In this document: positions 45,313 through 56,673 of the stretch, piece after piece
Numbering within the stretch: position 1 is the stretch's first letter
Layout: each line of letters starts with the position of its first letter
Made by a program: the position numbers and the translations under genes
Assembly (NCBI GenBank): GCA_019188255.1
Contig: JAETXT010000015.1
Coordinates: 124,001-188,000 of the forward strand
Direction: 5' to 3'
DNA: 64,000 nt
Origin: Verticillium longisporum
Taxonomy: Eukaryota > Ascomycota > Sordariomycetes > Glomerellales > Plectosphaerellaceae
The notes under the pieces: generated by a model
Database searches by the model: none
Seen by the model: the letters and a program-made list of their open reading frames with translations, nothing else
What the model was told of the DNA's origin: nothing

Positions 45313-46271
45313 TTTGGCTAACGACGCCGATCATAGCTGCAGGGTTGTCAAGGGGACGAGGGGTCGGAACCTGAAAGTTGGGGCTGGAGAATCGTCGGCG
45401 AACCTGCTTCGCCTCCGTGTTAGTTACCTTAGGATAGAGGACAAGTCAATTTTATCCAACCCAATCAAACCGATTCTATTAATTCTTATCATTCGATGTG
45501 GTACCAATTGCCTTTGTGGCCGGTGTGTGACTGGCCATTCGTTGATGATGCTCCTAGATGGACTAGCCCCCTTGTCTCGAATGATGCTCAACCCCACGCC
45601 TCGCGCATCTTTCCTTCCAGAAAGGAGATTCCGGCACTCGTATACCCCTGAACCGGCAGATGTGAATCGACAGTTATTTTACCGATCCTGCGGGCGACCT
45701 TGGACCCAACACGCGTCTAGACATGTCACCTTTGTGCCTAACATGGCGTCATCTGCATGGTCCGTTTACCAGTACCCGTGACTGTTTCGTCTGCCCGAAG
45801 ATCGATAGCTTCGACGCCACCAAAGACGTCAGCGCACATGGAACCCCCACAGGTTTGTTATCTGGAACGTTACCTCTCGCGCTTGAGCTGTTCAAAACGA
45901 GTCCACGGAGGACTGACGCCACCCGGAGCTCCGATGGCACCATCGCCCCACTCATGCGGGGCCGGCGCCCGCCGGCCGATAATCGGGGCTGTTATCCATC
46001 GGCGTCGTCGGCGCAGCACGCGTCGTTCTGGCGTGGGCTAGTGCGTGGAAGCTCTGGAACATTGAATCGAGCGTGACGCGCTTTCCCTCGGCTGATCGTG
46101 AAGTCTTGTCGATCGTGTTCAAAACGTCAGTGTTCGCAGATTTACCCCCTCGACATCACACGTTCTGCATTGCCTTGACAGTCGTTCGATTACTGCCAGT
46201 CCCAGTCGCATCTATAGTCACGTTGGTATCCTATCGCAGATACTCACGAGAACATCCAAACGAAAATCATC
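45313..46271. other. Intergenic stretch, no gene seen
   Basis: Nearly 1 kb containing the promoter of FMN monooxygenase paralogue 2; no coding potential recognised. Confidence 0.5.
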
Positions 46272-47962
46272 ATGGGCGACGCCAACATTTCCCAGCCCTC
46301 CGGGGCCACCCCAAAGAAGAGCCTCATCGTCAACGCCTTTGTCGAGATGTGCAGTGGTCACCAGTCCCCCGGTCTCTGGCGCCATCCTGACGATCAGTCT
46401 CACAACTTCAACTCGACAAAGCATTGGGTCGACCTCGCGAAGCTCCTCGAGAAGGCAAAGTTCCACGGAGTCTTCATTGCCGATGTCCTGGGTGGCTACG
46501 ACGTCTACAACAAGACGCTAGAGCCCGCCATCACGTCTGGGGCGCAGTGGCCTGTCAATGAGCCATTGGCGGTGGTGTCAGCCTTGGCGGCTGCGACGGA
46601 GAGCATCGGGTTCGGTGTTACAGTGTCCACGACCTATGAGCAGCCATACCACCTGGCGAGGAGACTCGGAACATTGGATCACCTAACGGGAGGACGGTGA
46701 GTCTGGCTTGTTTCCCGCGAAAGTAGAGAAGGTGCTGACGATAGTTCCGCAGTCTCGGTTGGAATGTTGGTGTTCTCCTGCCCACAAGTCTGGCGAGCCT
46801 TCAACTGACGTGTGCAGATCGTCACCAGCTACCTCGACTCGGCCGCGAAGAACATGGGCCTCACCGAACAGCCCCAGGTATGCATCCCTGCCCATAGAAC
46901 GACATGAGCCCACTGACACCTCCAGCACGACGACCGCTACGCCCAAGCGGAAGAGTACATCCGCGTAGTCTACAAGCTCCTCAACTCCTCCTGGCGCACC
47001 GACGCCGTGGTCCTCGATCGCGCTCGCGGCATCTACACCGACCCCGCGCTCGTCCGCCCCATCAACCACGACGGCCGCTTCTTCAACGTCCCCGGCCCGC
47101 ACATCACCCAGCCCTCGCCGCAGCGGACGCCCCTGCTGCTGCAGGCGGGCGCCTCCCGTGCCGGCAAGCAGTTCGCCGCGCAGCACGCCGAGGCCATCTT
47201 CGTGTCGGCGCACGCGCCCGCCGTGTGCGCCAAGAACGTGGCCGAGATCCGCGCCCTCGCCGAGTCGGGCTACGGGCGCAACGGCAAGGACATCAAGGTG
47301 CTCGCGCTCGTGACGCCCATCCTCGGGCGCACGGAGGAGGAGGCGCAGGCCAAGCTCGCCGACTACAGGCAGTACGCGTCGCTCGAGGGCGCGCTGGCGC
47401 TGTTTGGCGGGTGGACGGGCATCGATCTCGGGCAGTACGGCGACGAGCAGGAGCTGCGCCAGGTCGAGAGCAACGCCGTGCGGTCGACGGTGGAAGGGTA
47501 TGCGCGATTCTCGCCCGGCACGGCCAAGTGGACCAAGCACACGATTGCTGAGCATGTGAGCATCGGCGGCAATGGGCCTGTGCTTGTCGGTACGGCGGAA
47601 CAGGTGGCTGATGGTCTGGAGACTTGGGTGCGGGAGGCGGACGTCGATGGCTTCAACTTTGTGAGTTGCCACAGCGGATGCTTGACGAATACAGTCGCTG
47701 ACCTTGCCAGGCCTATGTTCTCTTTCCCCAGTCCTTCGAGGACATCATTGAGCTGCTGCTGCCCGAGCTGCGCAAGCGCGGCCTCTTCTGGGACGACTAC
47801 GCCGTACCGGCGGGCACATACCGCGAGAACTTCTACCGACGTGAGGGCCAGAAGCAGCCTCTGGACGAGCATGTTGCGGCGTCTTACCTGTGGAAGGAGG
47901 GCGTATCAGCAGAGGACGCTGTCATCCCGGCAGAGCCCTCGACGCCAAAAGTAGACGGATAG
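46272..47962 (+). CDS. FMN-dependent monooxygenase, NtaA/SnaA/DszA family (paralogue 2)
   Basis: Luciferase-fold enzyme of 494 residues. Exons: 46272-46696, 46753-46765 (13-nt micro-exon), 46818-46877, 46926-47660, 47711-47962. The micro-exon encodes the rest of Arg plus LGWN of the conserved GGR-LGWN-IVTSYLDSA block; its donor would be GTTGGT, a weak but usable form. Other family blocks are VFIADVLGGYDVYN, ERY-type DRYAQAEEYIRV, SPQRTPLLLQAGASRAG and FEDIIELLLPELRKRG. It is clearly related to 35954-37670 (same domain order), but the N-terminus (SLIVNAFVEMCSGHQSPGLW) and substrate-facing parts differ, so a different substrate or step is likely. Convergent with the Ach1-type gene, 213 bp between stops. 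Confidence 0.92.
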
Positions 47963-48175
47963 AAAACACGCGTAGACAAAAAGACACACCGAGTCATGAT
48001 TTGAACAAGTAAATTCGAGAAATGTCTATGAAAATGACGGCTTAGATCAAGTTCGTGATCCCAAGCGGTCTGTCAGCTCCGTAGAGCTGTACCAAAACTT
48101 TGTGTGAACCGTTTCTGCAACTAAAAATGGTCACTGGCTGCCTCGCACCTCCCTACCTCTCTCGTCACGTCTTGC

Positions 48176-49756
48176 TTAAAAGCTCTTAACCTTCTGCATA
48201 CTGCCCTCCTCCAGAAGCGCCTTGTGCATGTCGAAGCTGTTGAACAGCAGGTGTGGCTCGTGGCCCCAGCCCTTCTTGAGGCACTCAAACTCGGCCTTGT
48301 CGAGGTAGCGCTCCAGGATGGGTTGGTATACAGGGTGGGCGCACTTCTTGATGATGACTCTCGCCCTCTCGCGGGGGCTGAGACCACGCACGTCGGCGAG
48401 ACCGTTCTCCGTAACGATGACGTCGAGGTCGTGTTCCGTCTGGTCGACGTGCGTGCACATGGGCACGATACAGCTGACACCGAGAGGGTCGGTCTTGGAG
48501 GGCCTTGTACTGGGGGTGTGCATGATGGAGTACTTGGAACTGCGGAGGAAGTCGGCGCTGCCTCCGAGACCGTTGAGCATGCGGCTGCCCATGACGCAGG
48601 TCGAGTTGGCGTGCGCGTACATGTCAACCTCGACAGGGGTGTTCATGCCAATGACACCAAGGCGGCGGATAATTTCAGGTGAGTTGGACACTTGTTGGCT
48701 GCGGAGAAGGAGCTTGCCGTGGTAGTCCTCCCAGTTGTCGTAGAAGCGGCGGAAGCCATCGGGAGAGAAACGGATCGACGTAGCAGTGGCAAAGTCAAGG
48801 CGCCCAGAATCGAAGAGGTCGAGGAAGGTGTCCTGGATGACCTCGGTCCAGACCTTGAGGTTCTTGAAGTTGGATTCGGAGAGGCCACCAATGACGGCGT
48901 TGGCAATGTTGCCAATACCAGACTGCAGAGGCAGCAGGGACGCGGGGAGTCGGCCGCGCGAAACCTCGTGCTCGAAGAACTCAATCAAGTTGTCGGCGAT
49001 AGCTTTGCTGCCGGCATCGGCGGGTGTGTTGGGGGATGTCTGGTCTTGGTAATCGGACTCGATGATACCCACAACCTTTTCCGGGGCAATGGTAATGGTT
49101 GTGGAACCGCTTCGGTCCTCGGCACCCATGTTAAGGTAGGGCTTGCGCTTGTGGGGAAGCTCAGTCATAGTGCTGTCGTGCAGGCTCTCAAAGCTGGGCA
49201 GCGATGTGTTGACCTCGATGATGATCTTGTTGGCCATCTGGATGAGCTCGGGCGTGGCACCGACGGACGCACCTGGAACGATGCTACCGTCTTCCATAAT
49301 GTCGGTCGCTTCGACGACGACAACGTCGAGCTTGTCGTTTGGCCTGTCTTTGGTGTAGAAGCCGTACATGAGATCGACGGGGAACATGGACAGGTGCTTA
49401 TCGAAGAATGAAATGCGACCCTCGTTGATGCCCTTGGCGATGGACTTGCCAACCTGGTGGGGGCTTCGGCGGTCAATCATGTCGAGACCAGCCCAACGGT
49501 CTTCCGTCTCAGCACCGGATGAGGCGCCCACGAATAGTGAGTACTTGAGCTTTCCCTGCAGGTTGTTCTGCTCGACATGATCGGCGAGGTAGGTGGGCAT
49601 CTTCTTGGGATAGCCGACACCGGTGAAGCCAGACCAGCCGATGTACGCGCCATTGGGGAAGTGCTGTAGCAGCTTATCGGGTTGGGTCAGCTTCTTGAGC
49701 ATGGAAGGGCGGCGCACGCGGGCCTTGAGGGCCGCCGAAGCGATTGGTGAGGCCAT
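48176..49756 (-). CDS. ACH1: Acetyl-CoA hydrolase / succinyl-CoA:acetate CoA-transferase (Ach1)
   Basis: Mitochondrial CoA-transferase of 526 residues, single exon, the usual length of fungal Ach1. The N-terminus ([20 protein letters not shown]) is basic and fits a targeting sequence. Conserved parts include [47 protein letters not shown], and the C-terminal [18 protein letters not shown]. The family forms a glutamyl-CoA intermediate; the segment [19 protein letters not shown] carries the conserved Glu region. In fungi Ach1 detoxifies acetate/propionate by CoA swapping and is needed for growth on acetate. Its place at the end of the oxygenase group may be chance, since ACH1 is a housekeeping gene. 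Confidence 0.96.
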   Translation of the reverse strand: MASPIASAALKARVRRPSMLKKLTQPDKLLQHFPNGAYIGWSGFTGVGYPKKMPTYLADHVEQNNLQGKLKYSLFVGASSGAETEDRWAGLDMIDRRSPHQVGKSIAKGINEGRISFFDKHLSMFPVDLMYGFYTKDRPNDKLDVVVVEATDIMEDGSIVPGASVGATPELIQMANKIIIEVNTSLPSFESLHDSTMTELPHKRKPYLNMGAEDRSGSTTITIAPEKVVGIIESDYQDQTSPNTPADAGSKAIADNLIEFFEHEVSRGRLPASLLPLQSGIGNIANAVIGGLSESNFKNLKVWTEVIQDTFLDLFDSGRLDFATATSIRFSPDGFRRFYDNWEDYHGKLLLRSQQVSNSPEIIRRLGVIGMNTPVEVDMYAHANSTCVMGSRMLNGLGGSADFLRSSKYSIMHTPSTRPSKTDPLGVSCIVPMCTHVDQTEHDLDVIVTENGLADVRGLSPRERARVIIKKCAHPVYQPILERYLDKAEFECLKKGWGHEPHLLFNSFDMHKALLEEGSMQKVKSF

Positions 49757-51053
49757 TGGCGCTGTGCGACTGGCTTTCCAGTTGTTCAGTGGTGGAGGGG
49801 AGAGGGGGTTGTCAGTCGGAGCAAGCTGTCCGCGAAGGTCGACCAGCAGCAGCTTCCAACGGGCAATCCGACAGGCAGCAGACGAGCTATTCGGCAGAGT
49901 TGAACGAGAAAGGAACGAAGAGGCGCTCCGGGACAGCCGCCAAGTGGGAACGAAGCAAGCTTTATATTGTGGTTGTTGCTCAGGGCGCCATCAGCCCACT
50001 TCCAAAGACCTGTGACGTATTGGTGCTGTCGACGGGCAGCTGGCGGCCGGGTGCTGAGCCCAGGCAACTCGAAGGGAGGCCCCGGATATCACTCAATTGA
50101 CCAATCATGATGTTGTCTTTCGAGGGTTGCATCGCCCAGGGACGTGTCGCCAGGTGCCAAGATGACCCGGCTAAGCAAGCGGGGGTTAGAGCTCTGAAGG
50201 CGGGCTTGAGGGAGCTCCAGCGCATTAATTGACAGGCGGGTCTTCTTTGAAACATCCGTAGATGCGAGCAGCTTTCTCGGTTCAGCTCGGCCGGACGAAG
50301 CTCGGCGAGCTGGGGTTGGCTGAGCTGGCCAAGGTCCCCACTGTTCCCGGTGGTCCGGACGAGCGGTGCTGTGCTTGGGCCGTGGCTGTTAGGCTCGCTC
50401 GAGATCGCGATAGTGGCGGTCCCAATGTCGATGATATTGGTGGTGTTGTCGATGGCAAGATTATGGTGTTTTGGGTCCCTACCTGAGGTGCCTACCTAAG
50501 GTAGGGACCTAGGTAGGTAAGGTAGGCAGGAACAGTCGCCCTCAGCCACGCTGACCGAGACTGTGGCGCTCCGCGACTTGACCGAGACGGTCCAGCTTAC
50601 CGGCCTCTCCACACCGACAAGGAGGTCCGTGTTGTCGCTTTGGATGGTCACTCACCCTTGGCCTTTGGTGGAGTCTCATATCACTATTCGTATCCCAGAG
50701 GTTGGTTGCGCAGCTCACTGGCTCCATCTTGATTCTCGGTTGTGACACGCAACAGATCAACAGCTACCTTGCTTGTACGAGTTCTCCTTCCAAAATGCCC
50801 GCCGAAGGAGGCGCAGGCAGCTGATTTGAATCATTGTTCGCCTTCGATTCCCGTCTGTTGGGCAGGAATTTTCGAGCACCGGTCTAGAGGGGAGCTTAGA
50901 GGAGGACGACTCAAGCGGTTTTGGAACGGTCTGTAGCCCACTGATGGAAGTAATCCAGTCGCTCTGGTGTTTTCTCCTGAGAATTAATCCTTTGTCACTC
51001 GTCTTCCAGGCACTTTCAGAGAGAAATCGTGATACCCTTCAAACCCCAGCCCA
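49757..51053. other. 1.3-kb intergenic stretch with a palindromic simple repeat
   Basis: ACH1 promoter plus the 3' flank of the kinase-like gene. A GGTACCTA/CCTAAGGTAGG cluster lies at 50478-50526, like that at 32138-32195. No gene seen. Confidence 0.55.
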
Positions 51054-52683
51054 TCAGATCTCGCTATCGTAATACTCCGTGACTGCATCAATCCAACGCC
51101 AGAGTCGCTTATCGGCTACAAACCGTGGGTTCATCTTGGCAGCAACTGCCACCTTCTGAGCTAACGCAAGTCTCTCAGCGCCGACTGCGCCGAAGTACTC
51201 CTGCTCCCGCCGACGGATCTCGCTTTCAGCCTCGTCGTCATCTGCTAGCGCACCGGCCAGTATGATCGCATCGTGGCTCGTTGCTCGTGCTGCCAAAAGA
51301 GCTGGCAGACTATTGGTGTCGTCCGCGTCTATTCCAGGAGTCCTGGGTTCCCAGACAAGCGCGCAGAGGGCCTCCAGGTGGTTGTAATCTTGTAATGCAT
51401 CCAGGTTCACCAAGCGCATGAACCGTGAGACCATCTGGCCGACCATCCAGAGGTCGGGCTCGATTACATACCCACCGATCTCCCTGTTCTCGGTCTCGAA
51501 GCCGAAGCGGAAGGCACTTACCAGGGACGAATCCAACACCAAGTCCCTAGGGTGTGGTAGGCCCGGAGTGGCGAGAAGTTGGGCTGGCGGGCCAGTAGAG
51601 GCAAACGCCCAGTCGATGACACACGTTATGTTCAGGTCATCGTCTACGAACAGATTCTGGACGCTGATGTCGTGGTGATGAAGGGGGAAGCCAGGAGCTG
51701 ATTGACTGACAGGACGGGCCATGCAGGGGATGATAGAGTCCCGAAGAAGCTGGCTCGCGAGGCAATGCTGTAACCGATTGGTGCTAGACTCCACTAATCC
51801 CCCAAGGGCCGCGAAGTCATTCCAGCGATCAGTGGCGGTGTAGTACTTGGCGAAGTTGGGGTATTCTTGTGGGACGGGAATAGGCGCACGAAGGATATGG
51901 TGGCCCATTGGAAGCTGCTCGGCATGAAGATGAAGGGCTGCGGCGAGGGAGGAGTAATAGTCTGCTTCCTGATGAAATGGACCGCGCGGGATATCCTCAA
52001 TCGTTTCCCGGTCTTCTAGAACGTGCCCGGGAGAAAGACATTCGTCGACGTAATAACCTTTGTCGCCTTCAAAGAGCGACCCAATGGTCGGAAAGCGGAG
52101 ACCGAATAATTGGCTAGCGTAGCATCCAAGCTGGCGCATGATATTTTTCTGCTGTTCGTTCGTCAAAACTCGTGGAAGCATCGCAGAACTGCTCTGTCCA
52201 GAAGGTTCATGGGTACGTGTTCGCCAGTCGTACTTCGCAAGGGGATGACCGGGAGCCTTGCTCATTAGGATGAATGGGATGCCGATGTCATTTTCGCAGG
52301 TGGGGCTAACGACCGTAAGCTCAAGAGACTGACTGGCTTGGAGCTTCAAGAAGATACCTGTAATGAAAAACTTCTGGTACAGGAATAGAAGTGTGCTCTC
52401 TGACGTATTTGAGGGTAGCAACCTCGCTAGCTAGGAGACGCCCGGTGAACCCTTGAGTGGCAGCGTAGGATGAGCAGGGCGCCCGAAACACCCATTCGAG
52501 GCCATCGTCAAACTCAAGAAATATAGCCCAGTTTGAAGCGCCCGCTTTGGGGATTTGAGAGCCCTTGCAGGTACACGGTCGGTGTCGGAGCCGTTCCGCT
52601 AGCCTGAGAAGGTGCCAGAGGCTGAAGTCGGCGTGAAAGAAGATGTTCTCCTTTCGGCTCATAGTAGGCTTCTTGCCTGGCAT
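51054..52683 (-). CDS. Aminoglycoside-phosphotransferase (APH)-fold kinase-like protein
   Basis: Protein of 525 residues, two exons (52683-52358, 52305-51054) joined by a GTATCT...GTTAG intron. The N-lobe has FEFDD-type strand WAIFLEFDDGLEWVFRAP, and LASEVATLKYVREHTSIPVP is the usual APH helix. The catalytic loop is HHHDISVQNLFVDD (Brenner's H-x-D-x4-N), and the metal-binding segment CVIDWAFASTGP replaces the DFG. This family is greatly expanded in filamentous fungi and phosphorylates small molecules or is catalytically idle; antibiotic resistance is not implied. A long C-terminal tail ends RRWIDAVTEYYDSEI-like. It lies next to nested transposon debris but is itself intact. Confidence 0.9.
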
Positions 52684-52741
52684 GTCAGATCTGTAGCAGA
52701 GGTCTTGTCAGGTATTCAGAGCTGCTGAGCTACCTAGGCTT

Positions 52742-53345
52742 GGGTACCCAGAGACTTAGCGTAAGAACCCAAACCCGCCCAAAACCCATTACTTCACTAG
52801 GTACCTAAATGAGTTTTGGGCTAAATGGGCTACCCAAAAAGAAACCCAAAACCCAAATAGGTGGTGGAGCCTGGGTATTTTTGGGTCTGGCGATATAGTA
52901 ATGTCATTATATACCTGTTAGAGTGCCTTATACACTATCAAGAGGGGAACAAAAAAAACGAGACTCTATTAATACTGCAACTACTATAACTACTATTTTT
53001 ACAAGATATTAGCACTATAATACCCCTAAAAAATCCAAGATCATTAGTATAGCCGATTTCCTAAATTCTCAAAAAATTCCCTATATTAAAAAAACGTCCT
53101 TTTGACTACGTTGGCGTCTCGGAAAGCCGAGGGTAGTAGCCCGATTAACGGGTTTATAGGTAGTAGGTGGTGGTTGTGGAGTCTCGATTTTTTTGTTCCC
53201 CTCTTGACTATCTAACGCCCCTATTAGTACGATATCCTAGGGGCTAGAAATAGGCACGGGCTATATAAAGACCCTAGCTTCTACCCAGAGAGAACCCATA
53301 GGTTAAACTGCCCGGGTTAACCCAAATACCTAGATAAACTCTACG
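52742..53345 (-). mobile_element. Degenerate non-autonomous transposon, copy 2, carrying a nested MITE
   Basis: The complement matches copy 1 (20922-21240) in the same order: hairpin arm plus TAGAAGCTAGGG, then CTACC/CCACC region, GTAGCCCATTTA, and the terminal TTCTTACGCTAAGTCTCT. One hairpin arm is missing at the 53345 end. The difference in length is mostly the insert at 52938-53209. Confidence 0.8.
52938..53209. mobile_element. MITE with about 29-bp terminal inverted repeats, nested in copy 2
   Basis: Left end TCAAGAGGGGAACAAAAA..., right end ...TTTTTGTTCCCCTCTTGA; arms match over about 29 bp (52938-52966 and 53179-53207) with one or two differences in the A/T run. Copy 1 has no equivalent insert at the corresponding place, which provides an empty site. 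No coding capacity (about 270 bp). Confidence 0.8.
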
Positions 53346-54363
53346 TGGCCGCGGGGACCGGTGATCTCATATCTCAAACGCTCAATTCAAGGTATTATAT
53401 TAAGATACCTTCCCCTAAGATATTAGGGGGTACATGGGAATTCTTTATATATCATAGTTTCTAGTCATGTGACTAAGGATCATCCGGGCTGGTGATCACG
53501 GTTCCGTGATCACCGTGCTGTGATCCCCTAGCGTTACTCGCATCCGGAACATTACATGTTCACCTGGCCTTCTAGCCTTTTACAAGCTTCGTCGGTGACG
53601 AAGCCAAAGACTTGTTTTCCGGCGTGCACCTCGATTATCAATCTCTCAACCCTTGATTGCAAGGCCCTTATGGGCTGTATATTGCAGTTGAATTACATCT
53701 TCTGCAATGGGTTAAAATATCCAGGCGACGGCTACTACACGAGAGTTGTCATCGCCAAGAGACTAATTTTCTCCTGAGGCAGCTGGGCAGGTCCAAATGC
53801 CCTCCCGTTAAGTCAATTCAGCTCTATTTTACGAGATGACCCTTCTCGGTACGATTCATTGCATGTTGCGTTGTGCAGGTCCTGGGAGGATTGGGCCGCT
53901 TGCGCCAAAATACGCTCAATAAAGGGTCAGTTCTCCTTCCGCTTATCCATGCCGCAAGCTTTAAGGAACATCTGCGGTCTGTTTCGGCCCGTACTTCGGT
54001 AGGGAATGTCCATTGCCGTTGATGCCCCGTGCTTAAGCTCTCCATCTGCGCCTCACAGCTACAGCGACAATGGCATGTTGCCAAGGACACTGCCACTGAT
54101 TGAGATGCGGAATCGGCCGCTTCTGGGTATTTGGGCTTCTTCCACCAAGGGCAATGGCATGCAATAAAAGAAATCATCACATTTTGATATTGGTCTGACT
54201 GCGGTTATTTTCGGGTAGCCTCCAATCATCGAGCTGAAGTTTCTCCTGGGGCCTTTTAAAGATCACAAAGCCTTCATACCAGGAGGACTTTGATGGCAAC
54301 CAAGACAGCCAAGACATTTATTCACCTGTTACCAACGATCTTACACAGCCATATCCAAGCACA
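53346..54363. other. Gene-poor stretch with a GTGATCAC hairpin
   Basis: No gene supported. GGTGATCACGG-TT-CCGTGATCACC at 53491-53514 is a perfect 11-bp inverted repeat around two bases; related TGATC words flank it. Confidence 0.55.
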
Positions 54364-54577
54364 ATGAAGCTCTCTCTTGCCATCGCCTTCCTCTCCATCG
54401 GCGCTGCTGTGGCCGTCCCTGCTTTGAAAACGCTCGATATGGGCTCCGTGGCATTCTCTGCCGCAGGCATGCGGCACCTCTTGCAGCTGCAACTCTGTCA
54501 ATAAGAAACGTTACTGCATGCAATGTTCTTACAGCCCCCACACGTGTAACATGATTGGCCCCTTCGGAAAGCGCTAG
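54364..54577 (+). pseudogene. Small secreted cysteine-rich peptide precursor, frame broken
   Basis: The first frame gives a signal peptide (MKLSLAIAFLSIGAAVAVPA). Beyond an A4 run at 54427-54430 the neighbouring frame carries a cysteine-rich tail with six cysteines (spacing x3, x1, x8, x2, x6) ending in GPFGKR and a stop at 54577. A Lys-Arg pair just after the A4 run would be a Kex2 site. The whole span is 214 bp, one base over a multiple of three, so a single extra base accounts for the break. Read as it stands, the protein ends after about 46 residues. Similar architecture to the intact peptide at 61353. Function unknown; small fungal peptides of this build include antimicrobial and effector proteins. 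Confidence 0.7.
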
Positions 54578-55465
54578 TTTCGACGTAAAATATCCTTCTG
54601 GAATGCCCTCAGCCACTCAGCCACTGCTGATAGTTTCAGAATTTCCATCTATATCTACGCAATACCCAACAGACAGTGCTCTGTTATCAGCTGGGATTCT
54701 CCGTAGTTTAGAGGCAGATGCACATGTCAAGGAAATGATGAGATGAAAACTAGCCCCTCATCAGGCCGAATTTGAAGTACTGACCTGACAGTATGAATCT
54801 GATCAAATTTCATTTACCAGTACCATAGGTACCCGTCATAATGAACTGCTTCAAGACCAATCCAGCCCACCGAAATGTCAATGATTTACTGAGTGGTCGC
54901 TTGCGACTTCGGCAATAAAAGTATGCCAAAGGTGATACCCGCAGATTTAGTCCAAGAATATGGTGGAAGCTATTTGCAATCTGTCGAATTTAACTCAATC
55001 AAAAGGTTCGAAGCACGTGGAAGCATTTTAATAGCTGGGGAACTTGGTGGTTCACCCTGCTCTTTCATGTCTTGGCCCACATTCACTCGTCGCTGAAGCA
55101 TTTGGCGCTTCACACCAGGTCTTTTTCTCTACGGCAGCACTTTCATCTTTCGTCTTTGACCCTTGTCCTGTTGCAAATCATCATGATGTCTCATCGATCA
55201 AGAGCGAAGGTCCAGACGATTTCTGGGCGAGGCACGCAGGCTGCGGATGCTGCCAGGGTCGTCTTTGTTCGGCAAACTGATATCTCCAAGCCTGGATGAA
55301 TAACTACAAAAACCGAAAATAACCAGATCACGTCGTGTCACTTACTCCTGCTTATTGCCAACCACCACACACACTTAACACAGATATCTTATATTCTACT
55401 TCAAACATCGAGCTTACCAAAGCTTAGCCAGAAAGACCTTGCTCGACGATCGGATCTTCCCTAGT

Positions 55466-56673
55466 ATGCAGAACTCTCGAGCCTCAACCGGCATCATAGA
55501 CGGGCCGTATCGTCCTCAGAGGTATGGCCCCGGTGAGCGCTCACCCTGTATTCGTCCATCACGGTTTCGAGCTTCAGGTGCCTTCTCATCATCGCCATTG
55601 TCGGGCATGGTTTCCACATTCCAAAACAGATCAGATCAAGACACAGGCTTGATCGCACCACAGCCGTCGCTTCTGCTGGCTCGTGAGAGCGCCGACGATG
55701 TAGGGTCTTCTTCAGACTCTGCCACTTCGACTACCTGCCCGACGGCCCTTCAGAGTAGTACGGATGGCTTATTTGAACAGTTCCAAAGCCCAAGTTCCGT
55801 TTATCACGCTACGCCACTGCCGCAGGCCAGGATCAACCGCACCGACACTCTCCTCTCAGACTTTGAGTCTCACAGCGGCCATACGCCAGCCTGGAGGCCT
55901 GTGCAGCTGGGAGAGCTCCAACCGCGGACTACGACATGCTTTCGTCCTAGCAACGCCATTGCCGGCCTCGTCAACCCTCACCAAGACCCATGGGAGGTGG
56001 CCCGCCTCAAGGCCCAACACGGCATCTCGGTCAAATACCGCGGCGACCCAAGCCTCCCGGGCAATCACAGCGCCGCCATTCCCGACGCAGAAAACTGTTC
56101 CTTCTGGATCATCGACCTGCCTCCGGACGTGACACACAACCAGCTCCTCCGCTGCATCCGCAACACGGGCCGCGTGCATGCTTGCGTCATCAACCCGCCC
56201 GACCCGCGCAACCGACACTATACTGCAGCCGCCAAGATTGTCTTCTTCGACCTCTGGGCCGCTGACAAGTTCATGAGCGACACATTCTTCTGGGGCTTCA
56301 TTGTCGGTACCCATTGCGCCCGCGTCAAGCGAAATCGCATTAAGTCGGCGCCGCAGCCGCACGCGGGGATCGGAGCCGTGTGCTCATCATCGAAGGGCAT
56401 CCGAGTTTTGTGAATGCCCGAGAGCTAACGCGGTATTTCGACGGAAAGTTCCAGTATCAGGTTGACAGTGTCATTGATGTGTATCGCACTGAGGATGTTG
56501 GCATCGTTGAGTACAGGTTTGGGAGTTATCGCTGTCAGGCGCAGACGGCGCGCATGGCGATCGAGACGGAGCACATGGGCTCAGGCAGCAGTGGGCTTGT
56601 GTACGATGTTTTCTTTGGCCGTGACCCTTGCGATGTGAAGATTGGGAGCTTCTTGCGGTTTCCTGGATTTTGA
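55466..56673 (+). pseudogene. RRM-like RNA-binding protein with one frame break
   Basis: About 400 codons. A Ser/Pro-rich N-terminal half precedes a first RRM-like fold (SFWIIDLPPDVTHNQLLRCI, then AAKIVFFDLWAADKF). After QPHAG the frame shifts at the G4 run 56365-56368, where five Gs would keep frame. The continuation VLIIEGHPSFVNARELTRYFDGKF looks like the start of a second RRM-like domain and ends RFPGF at 56673. The start used is the ATG at 55466; a longer open stretch upstream has no ATG. Similar proteins with degenerate RRMs occur across Sordariomycetes without assigned function. Conservation beyond the break suggests an assembly error or recent loss. Confidence 0.7.

Noticed and set aside
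51054..52683. Antibiotic-resistance gene
   Set aside because: The APH fold is widely expanded in fungi with unknown small-molecule roles; nothing indicates resistance.
20922..53345. RIP as the cause of differences between the two transposon copies
   Set aside because: Some G-to-A-type changes are visible, but the copies are too short and diverged for a judgement by eye; a RIP-index calculation over all copies would be needed.
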